Shown: positions 7,425-15,492 of the stretch, one piece after another | How the letters are laid out: every line of letters starts with the position of its first letter | Position numbering within the stretch: position 1 is the first letter of the stretch | From: Catellatospora sp. KI3 | GTDB lineage: Bacteria; Actinomycetota; Actinomycetes; Mycobacteriales; Micromonosporaceae | Assembly: GCF_029948125.1 (NCBI RefSeq) | Contig: NZ_JASAMB010000019.1 | Span: forward strand, 1 to 64,000 | Direction: 5' to 3' | DNA length: 64,000 nt | Program-made: the position numbers and the translations under genes | The notes under the pieces: generated by a model | The model's database searches: none | What the model saw: the letters and a program-made list of their open reading frames with translations, nothing else | Told to the model about the DNA's origin: nothing

Positions 7425-8579
7425 ATGGTGCCCAGCCCGACCAGCCGCCTGTACCGGCCGATGACCTCGCGCCAGCCGCACGAGCCGCACCGCGCGTCGA
7501 CTCCGCTGGAACTCTTCTTCGACCTGTGCTTCGTGGTCGCGGTCGCCCAGGCGGCGGCACACCTGCACCACGACGTCACCGAGGGGCACATCGGGCACGG
7601 GGTGCTGGGCTACCTGACGGTCTTCTTCGCCGTCTGGTGGGCGTGGATGAACTTCACCTGGTTCGCCTCGGCCTACGACACCGACGACGTGCCGTACCGG
7701 CTGACCACGCTGGTCCAGATCGCGGGCGCGCTGACCCTGGCCGCGGGCGTGCCCAGCGCCTTCGACGACGGCAACTTCACGGTCATCACCGTCGGCTACG
7801 TGATCATGCGGATGGCCATGGTCGCCCAGTGGCTGCGCGTGTCCCGGCAGGACCCGCCGCGCCGGATGACCGCGCTGCGCTTCGCCGCGGGCATCACCGG
7901 AGTGCAGCTCGGCTGGGTCGCCCGGCTGGCGCTCCCCGACGACCTGCTGCTGCCCGCGTTCTTCGTACTGGTCCTGTGCGAACTGGCGGTGCCGCTGTGG
8001 GCCGAGCGCGCCGCGCCGACCCGGTGGCACCCGCACCACATCGCCGAACGGTACGGCCTGTTCACGCTGATCGTGCTGGGCGAGTCGGTGCTGGCCGCGA
8101 CGCTGGCCATCGAGTCCGGGCTCGGCAGCGGGCACGACCCGCGCCTGGTCGGGCTGGCGCTGGCCGGGCTGGTGACCGTGTTCGCGATGTGGTGGCTCTA
8201 CTTCGACCGGCCCGCCCATGACCTGATCACCTCCACCCGCGCGGGCTTCCGCTGGGGGTACGGCCACTACGCGATCCTGGCCTCGGCCGCCGCGGTCGGC
8301 GCCGGGCTGGCCGTGTCGGTCGACTACGACACCCACGCCAGCCACCTGTCCGGCCCGGTGGCCGGCTACGCCACCGCGGTCCCGGTCGCCGTGTACCTGC
8401 TCAGCGTCTGGCTGCTGCAGGTGCTCCCGCGCCGGGAGCGCCTGGTGGTCGCGGCGTACCCGGTGGCTGTCGCGCTGGTGCTGCTCGCGCCGCTGACGGG
8501 TGCGCCGGTGCACGTCATCGCGGCCGTACTGGCACTGCTGGTCGCCCTCGTCGTGGCCACCGGCCCCCGCACCCGGTAA
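7425..8579 (+). CDS. LtrA family membrane protein
   Basis: A 384-residue polytopic protein of the 'low temperature requirement A' family, named from a Listeria mutant unable to grow in the cold. The biochemical role is unknown. The family hallmark STPLELFFDLCFVVAVAQAA is at about residues 25-44, followed by HLHHD and FAVWWAWMNFTWFASAYDTDD. HHIAERYGLFTLIVLGESVLA is near 205, and about ten helices are predicted. The start could also be GTG 7428, which lies six bases after TAGCCT, or the second methionine at 7461. Confidence 0.88.
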   Translation: MVPSPTSRLYRPMTSRQPHEPHRASTPLELFFDLCFVVAVAQAAAHLHHDVTEGHIGHGVLGYLTVFFAVWWAWMNFTWFASAYDTDDVPYRLTTLVQIAGALTLAAGVPSAFDDGNFTVITVGYVIMRMAMVAQWLRVSRQDPPRRMTALRFAAGITGVQLGWVARLALPDDLLLPAFFVLVLCELAVPLWAERAAPTRWHPHHIAERYGLFTLIVLGESVLAATLAIESGLGSGHDPRLVGLALAGLVTVFAMWWLYFDRPAHDLITSTRAGFRWGYGHYAILASAAAVGAGLAVSVDYDTHASHLSGPVAGYATAVPVAVYLLSVWLLQVLPRRERLVVAAYPVAVALVLLAPLTGAPVHVIAAVLALLVALVVATGPRTR

Positions 8580-8643
8580 CCGCCCGCACCCGCACCCCGC
8601 ACCGCGCACCCGCACCGCGTCGCGCCGCGTCGCGCCGCGTCGC

Positions 8644-8703
8644 GCAGTTTCGGGGAAACTGCGGGAATCTTGGCCGCCTTTCGAGCAGTTTCCCCGAAAC
8701 TGC
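8644..8703. repeat. 60-bp intergenic inverted-repeat element, copy A1
   Basis: The left arm GCAGTTTCGGGGAAACTGC (8644-8662) and the right arm GCAGTTTCCCCGAAACTGC (8685-8703) are perfect reverse complements around a 22-base spacer. Each arm can itself form an 8-base stem. It lies between convergent genes (ltrA-like and enoyl-CoA hydratase). Relatives are at 33208, 45634 and 46917. Confidence 0.9.
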
Positions 8704-8760
8704 AGCCACGTCGCCGACGCTACGCGGCGGGGCGGGGCGGGTGCGGCGCGCGGGTGCGGG

Positions 8761-8800
8761 GTGGAGGGGGTGGGTGGAGGGGGTGGGTGGAGGGGGTTGG
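8761..8800 (+). repeat. G-rich tandem repeat (three units)
   Basis: GTGGAGGGGGTGG occurs at 8761-8773, 8774-8786 and, with one extra T, 8787-8800. The many G-runs could form a quadruplex. It lies just beyond the 3' end of the minus-strand hydratase gene. Confidence 0.8.
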
Positions 8801-8806
8801 GTGGGG

Positions 8807-9598
8807 TCAGTGCGGGGACCAGGGGAAGGCGGGGGTGCGGCGTTCGTTGAAGGCGGCGATGCCCTCGGCGGCCTCGCCGCTGGTGCGCATCAGGTCGTGC
8901 CAGTCGGCCACCCAGCCGGGCTCGACGGTGCCGTGCACGCTCGCCTCGACGAACTCCTTCGCGGCGACCTGGGTCAGCAGTGAGCGCTCGGCCAGGCGCC
9001 CGGCGAACGCCGCCACCCGGGCGGCCAGGTCGGCGGCCGGGTGCAACTCGTCGATGAGGCCGATGCGCAGCGCCCGGTCGGCGCCGATCAGGTCGGCGGA
9101 GTAGAGCAGGTGCTTGGTGGCGGACGGGCCGATCAGGGCGACCAGCCGCGCCGTCGTCGAGGCGGGGTAGACGATGCCCAGCCGGGCCGGGGTCACCCCG
9201 AAGCGGGCGCCCTCGGCGGCGAAGCGCAGGTCGCAGGCGGCGGCGAGCTGGCAGCCACCGCCGACGCAGTCGCCCTCGATCGCGGCGAGCGTCGGTTTCG
9301 GGAACGCGGCGACGGCCTGCTCGGCGCGTACCGCCAGACTCTGCTCGCCCTCGGCGACCAGGCGGTCGACCTCGGTGATGTCGGCCCCGGCGCAGAAGGT
9401 GCCCCCGGCGCGGGTGAGCACCAGCACCCGTACCCCCGCGTCGGCGCGCAGCTCGTCGAGCAGCCGCGGCAGCGCGGCCCACATGTCGTTGGTCATGGCG
9501 TTGCGCCGGGCCGGGTTGACGATGGTCACCGTGGCCACCTGGCCGGTCAGGTCGAGGTCGAGCCGGGGCGTGTCGATGGCGGCCTCCTGGAAACGCAC
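8807..9598 (-). CDS. Enoyl-CoA hydratase/isomerase family protein
   Basis: A 263-residue crotonase-fold protein. The oxyanion hole strands are NPARRNAM (about residue 30) with GGTFCAGADITEVD (about 64-77), and AAIEGDCVGGGCQLAAACDLRFAA (about 104-127). The second usual glutamate position reads PARLGIVYPAS, giving no Glu where hydratases have one, so hydratase activity is uncertain. The GTG start lies directly against a terminator stem serving the upstream cellulase gene, which leaves almost no room for a promoter. A later start would cut into the fold. Confidence 0.85.
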   Translation of the reverse strand: MRFQEAAIDTPRLDLDLTGQVATVTIVNPARRNAMTNDMWAALPRLLDELRADAGVRVLVLTRAGGTFCAGADITEVDRLVAEGEQSLAVRAEQAVAAFPKPTLAAIEGDCVGGGCQLAAACDLRFAAEGARFGVTPARLGIVYPASTTARLVALIGPSATKHLLYSADLIGADRALRIGLIDELHPAADLAARVAAFAGRLAERSLLTQVAAKEFVEASVHGTVEPGWVADWHDLMRTSGEAAEGIAAFNERRTPAFPWSPH

Positions 9599-9599
9599 G

Positions 9600-9638
9600 G
9601 ACTCGCGTCCACCGGCGGCGGGCCGGTGGACGCGAGTC
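9600..9638. terminator. Terminator of the cellulase gene
   Basis: A perfect 17-base stem, GACTCGCGTCCACCGGC (9600-9616) with its complement at 9622-9638 and a 5-base loop, lies 31 bases past the cellulase stop codon. It abuts the start of the enoyl-CoA hydratase gene. Confidence 0.85.
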
Positions 9639-9669
9639 TCTCAGAGCCGAACTGTCGTTCGGGAGGTGA

Positions 9670-12600
9670 TCAGGAAGGAACCACCCCCCACGACAGCGTG
9701 CCGCCGACGTACGCGGTGACCTTGGTGGCGTCCGTGAACGCGGTGCCGGTGCCGTAGCTGTAGTCGTTGTTCTCGTTGAACGAGGACCAGTCGGCCTTGT
9801 TCAGCCGCAGCTGCATCTCACCCGTGTTGGCCCCGGCGGCGAGGCTGCCACCGGTGAAGCCGATCTCCAGGTACGCGTCCGCGCCGTTGACGGCGGTGGG
9901 CAGCGCGACCACGGCGGTGGTCAGGTTGCCGCAGCCGAGCTGGGCGTAGTCGCAGAACACGTTGATCGAGGTCGAGCCGTCGCGGGTGAAGTAGTAGCGC
10001 ACCTTCACCGTGCTCAGGCTCAGCGCGCCACTGCCGGTGTTGACCACCTGCAGGCCGGGCCGGATCTCGCCGTCGGTGGCCGAGCCGCCGTTGTTCTTGT
10101 ACTGCACCTTCAGGCTGCCCGGCGGGGTGGTGGACTGCGTCGTGGCGGTCACGGACGCCGAGGCGGCCGAGACGTTGCCAGCGGCGTCGCGTGCCCGCAC
10201 CGAGTACGAGTACGTCGTCGCGGCACTCAGCCCCGAGTCGGTGTACGTCGTGCCGGTGACCGGGTTGGCGTTGACCTTCGTGGCGCCCCGGTAGACGTCG
10301 TAGCCGGTCACGGCCGTGTTGTCGGTGGAGGCGGTCCACGACAGCGACACGCTGGTCTGCGTGGTGCCGGTGACGGTCAGCCCGGTCGGCACGCTCGGTG
10401 CCTGGGTGTCGCCGCCGCCTGCGGTCGTGGTGCCGGTGACCGCGGCCGAGGCCGCCGACACGTTCCCGGCCGCGTCCAGCGCCTTGACCGTGTAGCCGTA
10501 CGCGGTCGAGGCTGCGAGCCCCGAGTCGGTGTACGTGGTGCCCAGCACCGGGTTGGCGTTGACGCGCACCCCGGCCCGGTAGACGTCGTAGCCGGTGACG
10601 GCCACGTTGTCGGTGGAGGCGGTCCAGGACAGCGAGACGGTGCTGCTGGTGGTGCCGGTGACGGTCAGGCCGCCGGGGGTCGACGGGGCCTGGGTGTCGC
10701 TGGTGCCGCCGTACAGATCGGTCAGGTTGATACCGGTGGTGCTGCCCGCCCCGCCCAGCTTCACCTGGTGGTCGAGGCTCACGAACTTGCCGCCCGAGGC
10801 CCACAGCGAGGGCTTCAGCATGGTGTACTTCGCCTCGTCCCAGGTGGCCCAGTCGTCGAGCAGCAGGCCGCCGGTGTCACCGGAGTTGGGGTTGAGGCAC
10901 CAGAAGGTGTGGTGCAGCCTGTTCTCGATGATCAGGTCGCGCAGCGCGTACATCCACTTGTCCTGGCCGGCGTCCATGCCCAGCCGGCCGCCCCACTCGC
11001 CGACCAGCAGCGGAGCCTTGTTCTGCTTGTGGATGTAGAGCCAGTTCGGGTCCCACACGTCGGCGGTCAGCGAGGCCTTGTCGAACGGCTTCTGGAACCA
11101 CGGCTGGTTGAACACCAGCGGGCCGTAGTCGTGCGGCGAGTACACCAGCTGGTCCTGGTTGGCGCCCAGGTTGACCGGGTAGTTCGCGACGCCGCGCAGG
11201 TTGCCGCCCCACCAGTTGAAGTGGTAGTCGCCCTCGACGGTGGAGGACCAGTTGGTGCCGTTCTTCGGGAAGATCTCGATGCCCTCGCAGAGGATGAGGA
11301 CGTTCGGGTTCTTCGCCAGGATCCGGTTGCCGGCCGTCTGGCAGGTGTTCTTGAAGTTGTCCTGGTCGGTCGAGTTGTCCCACTTGGCGCGGGGGCTCTC
11401 GTTGTGCTTGCCGTGCGGCTCGTTCTTGACGTCCATCGCCACGACGGTGTCGTTGTTCCTGTACCGTTCGGCGACCCACTCCCAGGCCTGGTAGAACAGC
11501 TCGGACGTGATCGCGCCCTTCCACCACACCGGGTAGATGTGGCCGGAGTTGTCCGCCTCGGCGCTGTGCACGTCGATCATGACCTTGATGCCGTACTGCT
11601 CGCACAGGCCCAGCCAGTAGTCCCACACCTGCAGCGTGGTCTTGCCGACCAGCTCCGGGTTGGCGAACGTGTTGACGCCGCTGGGCACCGCCGCCTGCCC
11701 GTTCTTCCACTCCAGCAGCAGCTGGGTGGAGATCGGCACGCGCACGATGTTGATGCCGCGCTGCGCCATCGACCTCGTGATCTGGGTGATGTTGCCCGAC
11801 CACAGGCCGTGGAACACCTTCTCCGTGGCGTTGAAGCCGAACCAGTTGGTGCCGGTCAGCCAGACCTGGTTGCCGTTCTCGTCGACGATCTTGTTGCCGA
11901 CGGTGTGCAGCCAGTCCTTGCCCGTGCCGGTGGTCGTGCCGGTCGTGGTCACGCTCAGCGCCGCCGAGGCCGCCGAGGTGTTCCCGGCCGCGTCGCGGGC
12001 CTTCACCGTGTACGAGTACGCCGTCGACGCCGTCAGCCCCGAGTCGGTGTACGTCGTCCCGGCGACCGGACTCGCGTTGACCCTGGCGCTGCCCCGGTAG
12101 ACGTCGTAGCCGGTGACGGCGACGTTGTCGGTCGAGGCGTCCCAGGCCAGCGACACGCTCGTCGCCGAGACGGAGCCGGTGCGCAGGTTGGCCGGGGCGC
12201 TGGGCGCGGTGGTGTCGCCGCCACCGGCCGTGGTCGTGCCGGTGACGCTGCTCGAAGCCGCCGAGGTGTTGCCGGCCGCGTCGACCGCCCGCACGGTGTA
12301 GGTGTACGCCGTCGAGGCGGTGAGGCCCGAGTCGGTGTAGGTCGTGCCGGTCACCGGCGAGCCGTTGACCTTGGTCGTGCCCCGGAACACGTTGTAGCCG
12401 GCCACGCCCACGTTGTCGGTGGAGGCGGTCCACGACAGCGAGACGCTGCTCGCGTTCGTGCCGGTGACGGTCAGGCCGGTCGGGGTCGACGGAGCCTGGG
12501 TGTCGTCGACCGGGGCGGTCGGCACCGGCGGGTTGGCGTTGGCGACCAGCATCGCGAACTGGTCGTGGAACCAGTGCCCGGCCAGCGGGGCGTTGGGCAG

Positions 12601-13926
12601 CGCGTTGGTCTTGTTGCCGCCCGCGTTGGGCGCGGTGTAGTCCGGGTTGCACATCGGGTCGGCGAGCTTGCCCTCGTCGTTCGGGATGGTGGAGCTCGAC
12701 CCGTCCGACTCGCCCGGCGGCTTGATCCAGACGTAGGCGTCCAGGTGCGAGGCGGTGTACCCGCTCGGCGAGGCCTGCGGCGGCGCGCCCAGACCGGCCC
12801 CGGCGGTGTTGCACCACAGGCCGCGGTGCGTGCGCCGGTCCACCTTCGACTCGGTGACGTACGTGTTCAGCGAGGTGCTGGTGCTGGCCGCGGTCGGCCG
12901 ACCGGCGCCGCCCCAGCCGTTGCGGGAGGTGTCGACCAGCATGCCGATGCCCGTCGGCCAGCCCGCGGCCGTGAACGCCGTGTACAGCGCCGCGGTGAAG
13001 TCGGACTCGTCGAACTGCGGGTTCCACTCGTAGTAGGTGCCGCTCTTGATCGGCTGGCCGCCGACGCTGAGCGCCGGGTCGGGCAGGAACGGCTCGGCCG
13101 TCGGCGTGTAGTTCGACACGTTGGTGACGAAGCCGTCGACGCTGGCCAGACCGGCCGTGGTGCCCTGGGCCACCTGCGTGAACAGCTGCACCGTGCCGGA
13201 CAGGTTGTTGTCCCAGCCCAGCCAGCCCGAGTGGGCGATGTCCATGTACGTGTACACGTTGGTGATCGCGTGCAGCTTGTTCAGCGCGTACTGCGCCGCC
13301 TGCACCTGGATGCCGCTGCTCTTGGCCTGCTGGCACTCCGGGTCGCTGGCCACGTTGGTGACCAGGTTGGGCAGCCCGTCCGGCTCGATGATCGCGATGA
13401 TCCGCACGTTGGAGTACGCCGGCTTGGCGAACTCGGCTGCGATCGCGTCGATGTACTCGGTCTTGTACCGGGCCAGTCCCGCCGCCGTGAGCGGCAGCTC
13501 GCCGTTGGAGGCCAGCGCGGCGCAGTCGCGGCCGGGCAGGTCGTAGATGACGAACGTGGCCGTGATCGGCCCGCTGCCCTTCTGCGCCACCGCGAGGTTC
13601 AGGTGGTCGGCCAGGCTCTTGCGCCCGGCGTTGGCGGTGCCGCCGTGGATGGCGGCGATCCGGTCGAGCCACACCGCGGTGGGGTACGACTTCACCGTCT
13701 GCATCTTCGCCTTGAGCGTGGCGTCGGCGGTCTGCGCGATGGAGCCGTCGACCAGCGTGGCGTAGTCGGGGTTGACGTAGGTGGTGGCCCCGGCGAAGGG
13801 GTTGTCCAGGTGCGCCTCGGCCGCGCTGGCGGAGGTGGCCACCGAGAGCGCCACCGCCGCCGCGGTCGTCAGCGCGAGCGCGGCGGCGCCCAGGCGCCAC
13901 CCGGCCCGTCTTGTCCTGCGTTGCAT
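9670..13926 (-). CDS. Secreted bifunctional cellulase GH6-FN3-FN3-GH5-FN3-FN3-CBM3
   Basis: A 1418-residue secreted enzyme. A signal peptide with twin-arginine-rich n-region (MQRRTRRAG) and cleavage near ASA-A covers about 1-36. GH6 runs 40-465, with the catalytic acid Asp134 in YDLPGRDCAALASNGEL and further acidic motifs EPDG (181-184) and DTSRNGWGG (332-340). Two FN3 domains span about 478-565 and 575-661. GH5 runs 668-1058, with acid/base Glu836 in DVKNEPHG and nucleophile Glu977 in LVGEWGG. Two more FN3 span 1080-1166 and 1177-1263, and CBM3 runs 1271-1418 (LKVQYKN, RYYFTRDG, YAQLGCGN, NDYSYG). One chain would combine a GH6 cellobiohydrolase or endoglucanase with a GH5 endoglucanase. The start is set by a GGAAGG site and the signal peptide. 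It is controlled by CebR-type boxes. Confidence 0.95.
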   Translation of the reverse strand: MQRRTRRAGWRLGAAALALTTAAAVALSVATSASAAEAHLDNPFAGATTYVNPDYATLVDGSIAQTADATLKAKMQTVKSYPTAVWLDRIAAIHGGTANAGRKSLADHLNLAVAQKGSGPITATFVIYDLPGRDCAALASNGELPLTAAGLARYKTEYIDAIAAEFAKPAYSNVRIIAIIEPDGLPNLVTNVASDPECQQAKSSGIQVQAAQYALNKLHAITNVYTYMDIAHSGWLGWDNNLSGTVQLFTQVAQGTTAGLASVDGFVTNVSNYTPTAEPFLPDPALSVGGQPIKSGTYYEWNPQFDESDFTAALYTAFTAAGWPTGIGMLVDTSRNGWGGAGRPTAASTSTSLNTYVTESKVDRRTHRGLWCNTAGAGLGAPPQASPSGYTASHLDAYVWIKPPGESDGSSSTIPNDEGKLADPMCNPDYTAPNAGGNKTNALPNAPLAGHWFHDQFAMLVANANPPVPTAPVDDTQAPSTPTGLTVTGTNASSVSLSWTASTDNVGVAGYNVFRGTTKVNGSPVTGTTYTDSGLTASTAYTYTVRAVDAAGNTSAASSSVTGTTTAGGGDTTAPSAPANLRTGSVSATSVSLAWDASTDNVAVTGYDVYRGSARVNASPVAGTTYTDSGLTASTAYSYTVKARDAAGNTSAASAALSVTTTGTTTGTGKDWLHTVGNKIVDENGNQVWLTGTNWFGFNATEKVFHGLWSGNITQITRSMAQRGINIVRVPISTQLLLEWKNGQAAVPSGVNTFANPELVGKTTLQVWDYWLGLCEQYGIKVMIDVHSAEADNSGHIYPVWWKGAITSELFYQAWEWVAERYRNNDTVVAMDVKNEPHGKHNESPRAKWDNSTDQDNFKNTCQTAGNRILAKNPNVLILCEGIEIFPKNGTNWSSTVEGDYHFNWWGGNLRGVANYPVNLGANQDQLVYSPHDYGPLVFNQPWFQKPFDKASLTADVWDPNWLYIHKQNKAPLLVGEWGGRLGMDAGQDKWMYALRDLIIENRLHHTFWCLNPNSGDTGGLLLDDWATWDEAKYTMLKPSLWASGGKFVSLDHQVKLGGAGSTTGINLTDLYGGTSDTQAPSTPGGLTVTGTTSSTVSLSWTASTDNVAVTGYDVYRAGVRVNANPVLGTTYTDSGLAASTAYGYTVKALDAAGNVSAASAAVTGTTTAGGGDTQAPSVPTGLTVTGTTQTSVSLSWTASTDNTAVTGYDVYRGATKVNANPVTGTTYTDSGLSAATTYSYSVRARDAAGNVSAASASVTATTQSTTPPGSLKVQYKNNGGSATDGEIRPGLQVVNTGSGALSLSTVKVRYYFTRDGSTSINVFCDYAQLGCGNLTTAVVALPTAVNGADAYLEIGFTGGSLAAGANTGEMQLRLNKADWSSFNENNDYSYGTGTAFTDATKVTAYVGGTLSWGVVPS

Positions 13927-13958
13927 CGTCGACCTTCCGGAAGGAGCGGGAATTGATG

Positions 13959-13974
13959 TTGGGAGCGCTCCCAA
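13959..13974. promoter_or_regulatory. CebR-type operator, proximal
   Basis: TTGGGAGCGCTCCCAA is a perfect 16-base palindrome containing the exact cellulose-regulator consensus TGGGAGCGCTCCCA. It sits 33 bases upstream of the cellulase start codon, where a LacI-family repressor released by cellobiose would block transcription. Confidence 0.9.
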
Positions 13975-14091
13975 TCTGCCCACGAGTCTGCCCTCCTCGT
14001 TCACCGCGTCAGGTGCGGGCGACACTGCGGCAACGGTCCGCATCGGGCGATGCGAACCGACCCGAGTGGACGGCCGGCAGGCCGTTCACCT

Positions 14092-14105
14092 CGGGAGCGC
14101 TCCCG
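14092..14105. promoter_or_regulatory. CebR-type operator, distal
   Basis: CGGGAGCGCTCCCG is a perfect 14-base palindrome, differing from the consensus only at its outer pair. It lies 166 bases before the cellulase start and 199 before the divergent regulator, so it could allow repressor looping or control of either gene. Confidence 0.75.
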
Positions 14106-14291
14106 TGGCGGTGAGCCTAGGATCCGATTTCGACGGTTGGCAATGAACCCGCAATCGTTGGCATGAATGTCCCCGGACAGGCGGGACAACCGCATTCGGA
14201 TGTCCCGCGAGACCGGGATTCGAGTCCCCCGCGTGACGCCGTGGTGCCCGTCCCGTCACGCAACTGCTGGCCGGTGCGGCTTCGCCGCCGC

Positions 14292-14303
14292 TACCGTGGG
14301 CGC
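14292..14303 (+). promoter_or_regulatory. Leaderless -10 box of the first LuxR regulator
   Basis: TACCGT (14292-14297) plus six bases precede the ATG at 14304. No Shine-Dalgarno sequence is present. Confidence 0.4.
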
Positions 14304-14951
14304 ATGGACGAGGGCATCACCGTGCTGGTCGCCGACGACAACAGCGTCGTACGGGCGGTGCTGCGGGAGATGCTGCACGAGCAGGGGCCGCTCAGCGTGG
14401 TCGGCGAGGCCGGCGACGGGCTCCGCGCGCTGGAGCTGGCCGCCACCCTGCGCCCCACGGTCACCCTGCTCGACCACCGGATGCCGCAGCGCGACGGGCT
14501 CTCCGTGGTCGCCTCGATCAGCGCGCACAGCCGGGTGCTGATGCTGACCCGCACCGTCGAGGAGGAGGTCGTGCTGGCCGCGGTGCGGTTCGGGGCGGCG
14601 GGCTACCTGGTGCACGGCCAGTTCGGCCCGGCCGAGCTGCGCCAGGCCATCCACGCGGTCGCCGGCGGCGAGTCGCACCTGTCCCCCACCGCCGCCTCCG
14701 TGCTGGTCAGCAGCGTACGCCGGGCCGCCCGCGAGCAGCCCCGCCCCGACCGGCACGGCCTGTCCCGCCGCGAACGCGAGGTGATGGACCTGATCGCCGG
14801 CGGCCTGTCCAACGCCGCCATCGCCACCCGCCTGGTCCTAGCCACCAAGACGGTCGAGAACCACGTCAACCGCATCTTCGCCAAGCTCGGCGCCCACACC
14901 CGCGCCCAGGCCGTCACCACCTGGCGCAACCCCCGCCGCCACCCCCGCTGA
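14304..14951 (+). CDS. NarL/LuxR-family response regulator with atypical receiver
   Basis: A 215-residue regulator. The receiver domain (residues 5-120) keeps the acidic pair Asp11-Asp12 and the phosphoacceptor Asp57 (LLDHRMP). The invariant switch lysine before the last helix is replaced: GYLVHGQFGP has His where GYLLKD is usual. The LuxR helix-turn-helix spans 150-210 (LSRREREVMDLIAGGLSNAAIATRLVLATKTVENHVNRIFAKLG). It is divergent from the cellulase gene and 1.2 kb from a kinase with a cellulose-binding domain, so it is the likely phosphorylation partner of that kinase. It is clearly a paralogue of the next regulator (shared GQF motif and C-terminus). Confidence 0.9.
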   Translation: MDEGITVLVADDNSVVRAVLREMLHEQGPLSVVGEAGDGLRALELAATLRPTVTLLDHRMPQRDGLSVVASISAHSRVLMLTRTVEEEVVLAAVRFGAAGYLVHGQFGPAELRQAIHAVAGGESHLSPTAASVLVSSVRRAAREQPRPDRHGLSRREREVMDLIAGGLSNAAIATRLVLATKTVENHVNRIFAKLGAHTRAQAVTTWRNPRRHPR

Positions 14952-15155
14952 CCCCGTCCCGCCCTGTCCCGCTCCGCTCCGACCCGGGCCGGGCCGACGT
15001 CAAGGTCATCCGAGCTGCCGGGCAGGTGGGCGTATCTTGGGACGGCAATCGCCCGATCGCCCGGCAACTTGAGCGATCTTGATCCGCCCCGACCGCCCGC
15101 GCCGGACTGACTGGCCGGAACGCGGGTGGGCGGGCGGCACCCTAGTTTCGGCCGG

Positions 15156-15181
15156 GCGCACCCAAGGGGTGTTGGGTGCGC
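15156..15181. terminator. Hairpin after the first LuxR regulator
   Basis: GCGCACCCAA (15156-15165) pairs perfectly with TTGGGTGCGC (15172-15181) around a 6-base loop. It is a possible terminator, though 200 bases past the stop codon. A protein-binding palindrome is the alternative. Confidence 0.45.
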
Positions 15182-15318
15182 GCAACGGCGCCCGACTGCC
15201 CGGCGACGGGGACGGAGTTCCCGTCGGGCACCCTGCCGCCGCACCCGGCACCGTAGCCGGGGCATTACCCGCGTGATGTGCTCGCGCCATCGAGCACGGC
15301 GGGCCGGGGCTCCCTCAA

Positions 15319-15380
15319 GATCCGGAATCGTGGACGCTGGATGCTGTCCTGGCGACGTCCAGCGTCCACGATTCCGGATC
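15319..15380. repeat. Perfect 23-base inverted repeat (family C)
   Basis: Bases 15319-15341 are the exact reverse complement of 15358-15380, with a 16-base loop. The arm begins GATCCGGAATCGTGGACG. Its outer 14 bases (TTGATCCGGAATCG) recur at 57207-57220. It is not a typical terminator, because it is 113 bases before the next gene on the same strand. Confidence 0.85.
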
Positions 15381-15492
15381 AAGGCGGGGCCGCGGCTCGC
15401 CGGTCCGCCAGCGCGCCGCACCCGGTCCCGCTGTCGTGGGTGACCGCGACCGTCCGGGCAGGCGCGGCCGTACCGACACGACGAGGTGACAG

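Larger units (their letters stand above)
13927..14303. other. Regulatory intergenic region between cellulase and LuxR regulator
   Basis: This 377-base divergent gap holds no gene. It carries the cellulase ribosome site (complement of 13934-13939), two perfect CebR-type palindromes at 13959 and 14092, and a leaderless -10 box for the response regulator at 14292. No clear -35/-10 pair for the cellulase was identified. Confidence 0.7.
14952..15492. other. 541-base gene-free region with two hairpin structures
   Basis: No coding frame with a plausible start or protein family was found. It contains a 10-base hairpin at 15156-15181 and a perfect 23-base inverted repeat at 15319-15380. The remainder is GC-rich sequence without recognised signals. 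Confidence 0.6.

Noticed and set aside
7268-8221. A plus-strand frame beginning at ATG 7268 just downstream of the CebR-type promoter
   Set aside because: It would fit as the missing gene of that promoter, but its translation is low-complexity and most of it lies on top of the real ltrA-like frame.
10768-13956. A 1062-codon open frame on the plus strand opposite the cellulase gene
   Set aside because: It is a shadow of a very GC-rich gene: low-complexity Arg/Val/Gly composition, no family, and the opposite strand encodes clear GH6, GH5 and CBM3 domains.
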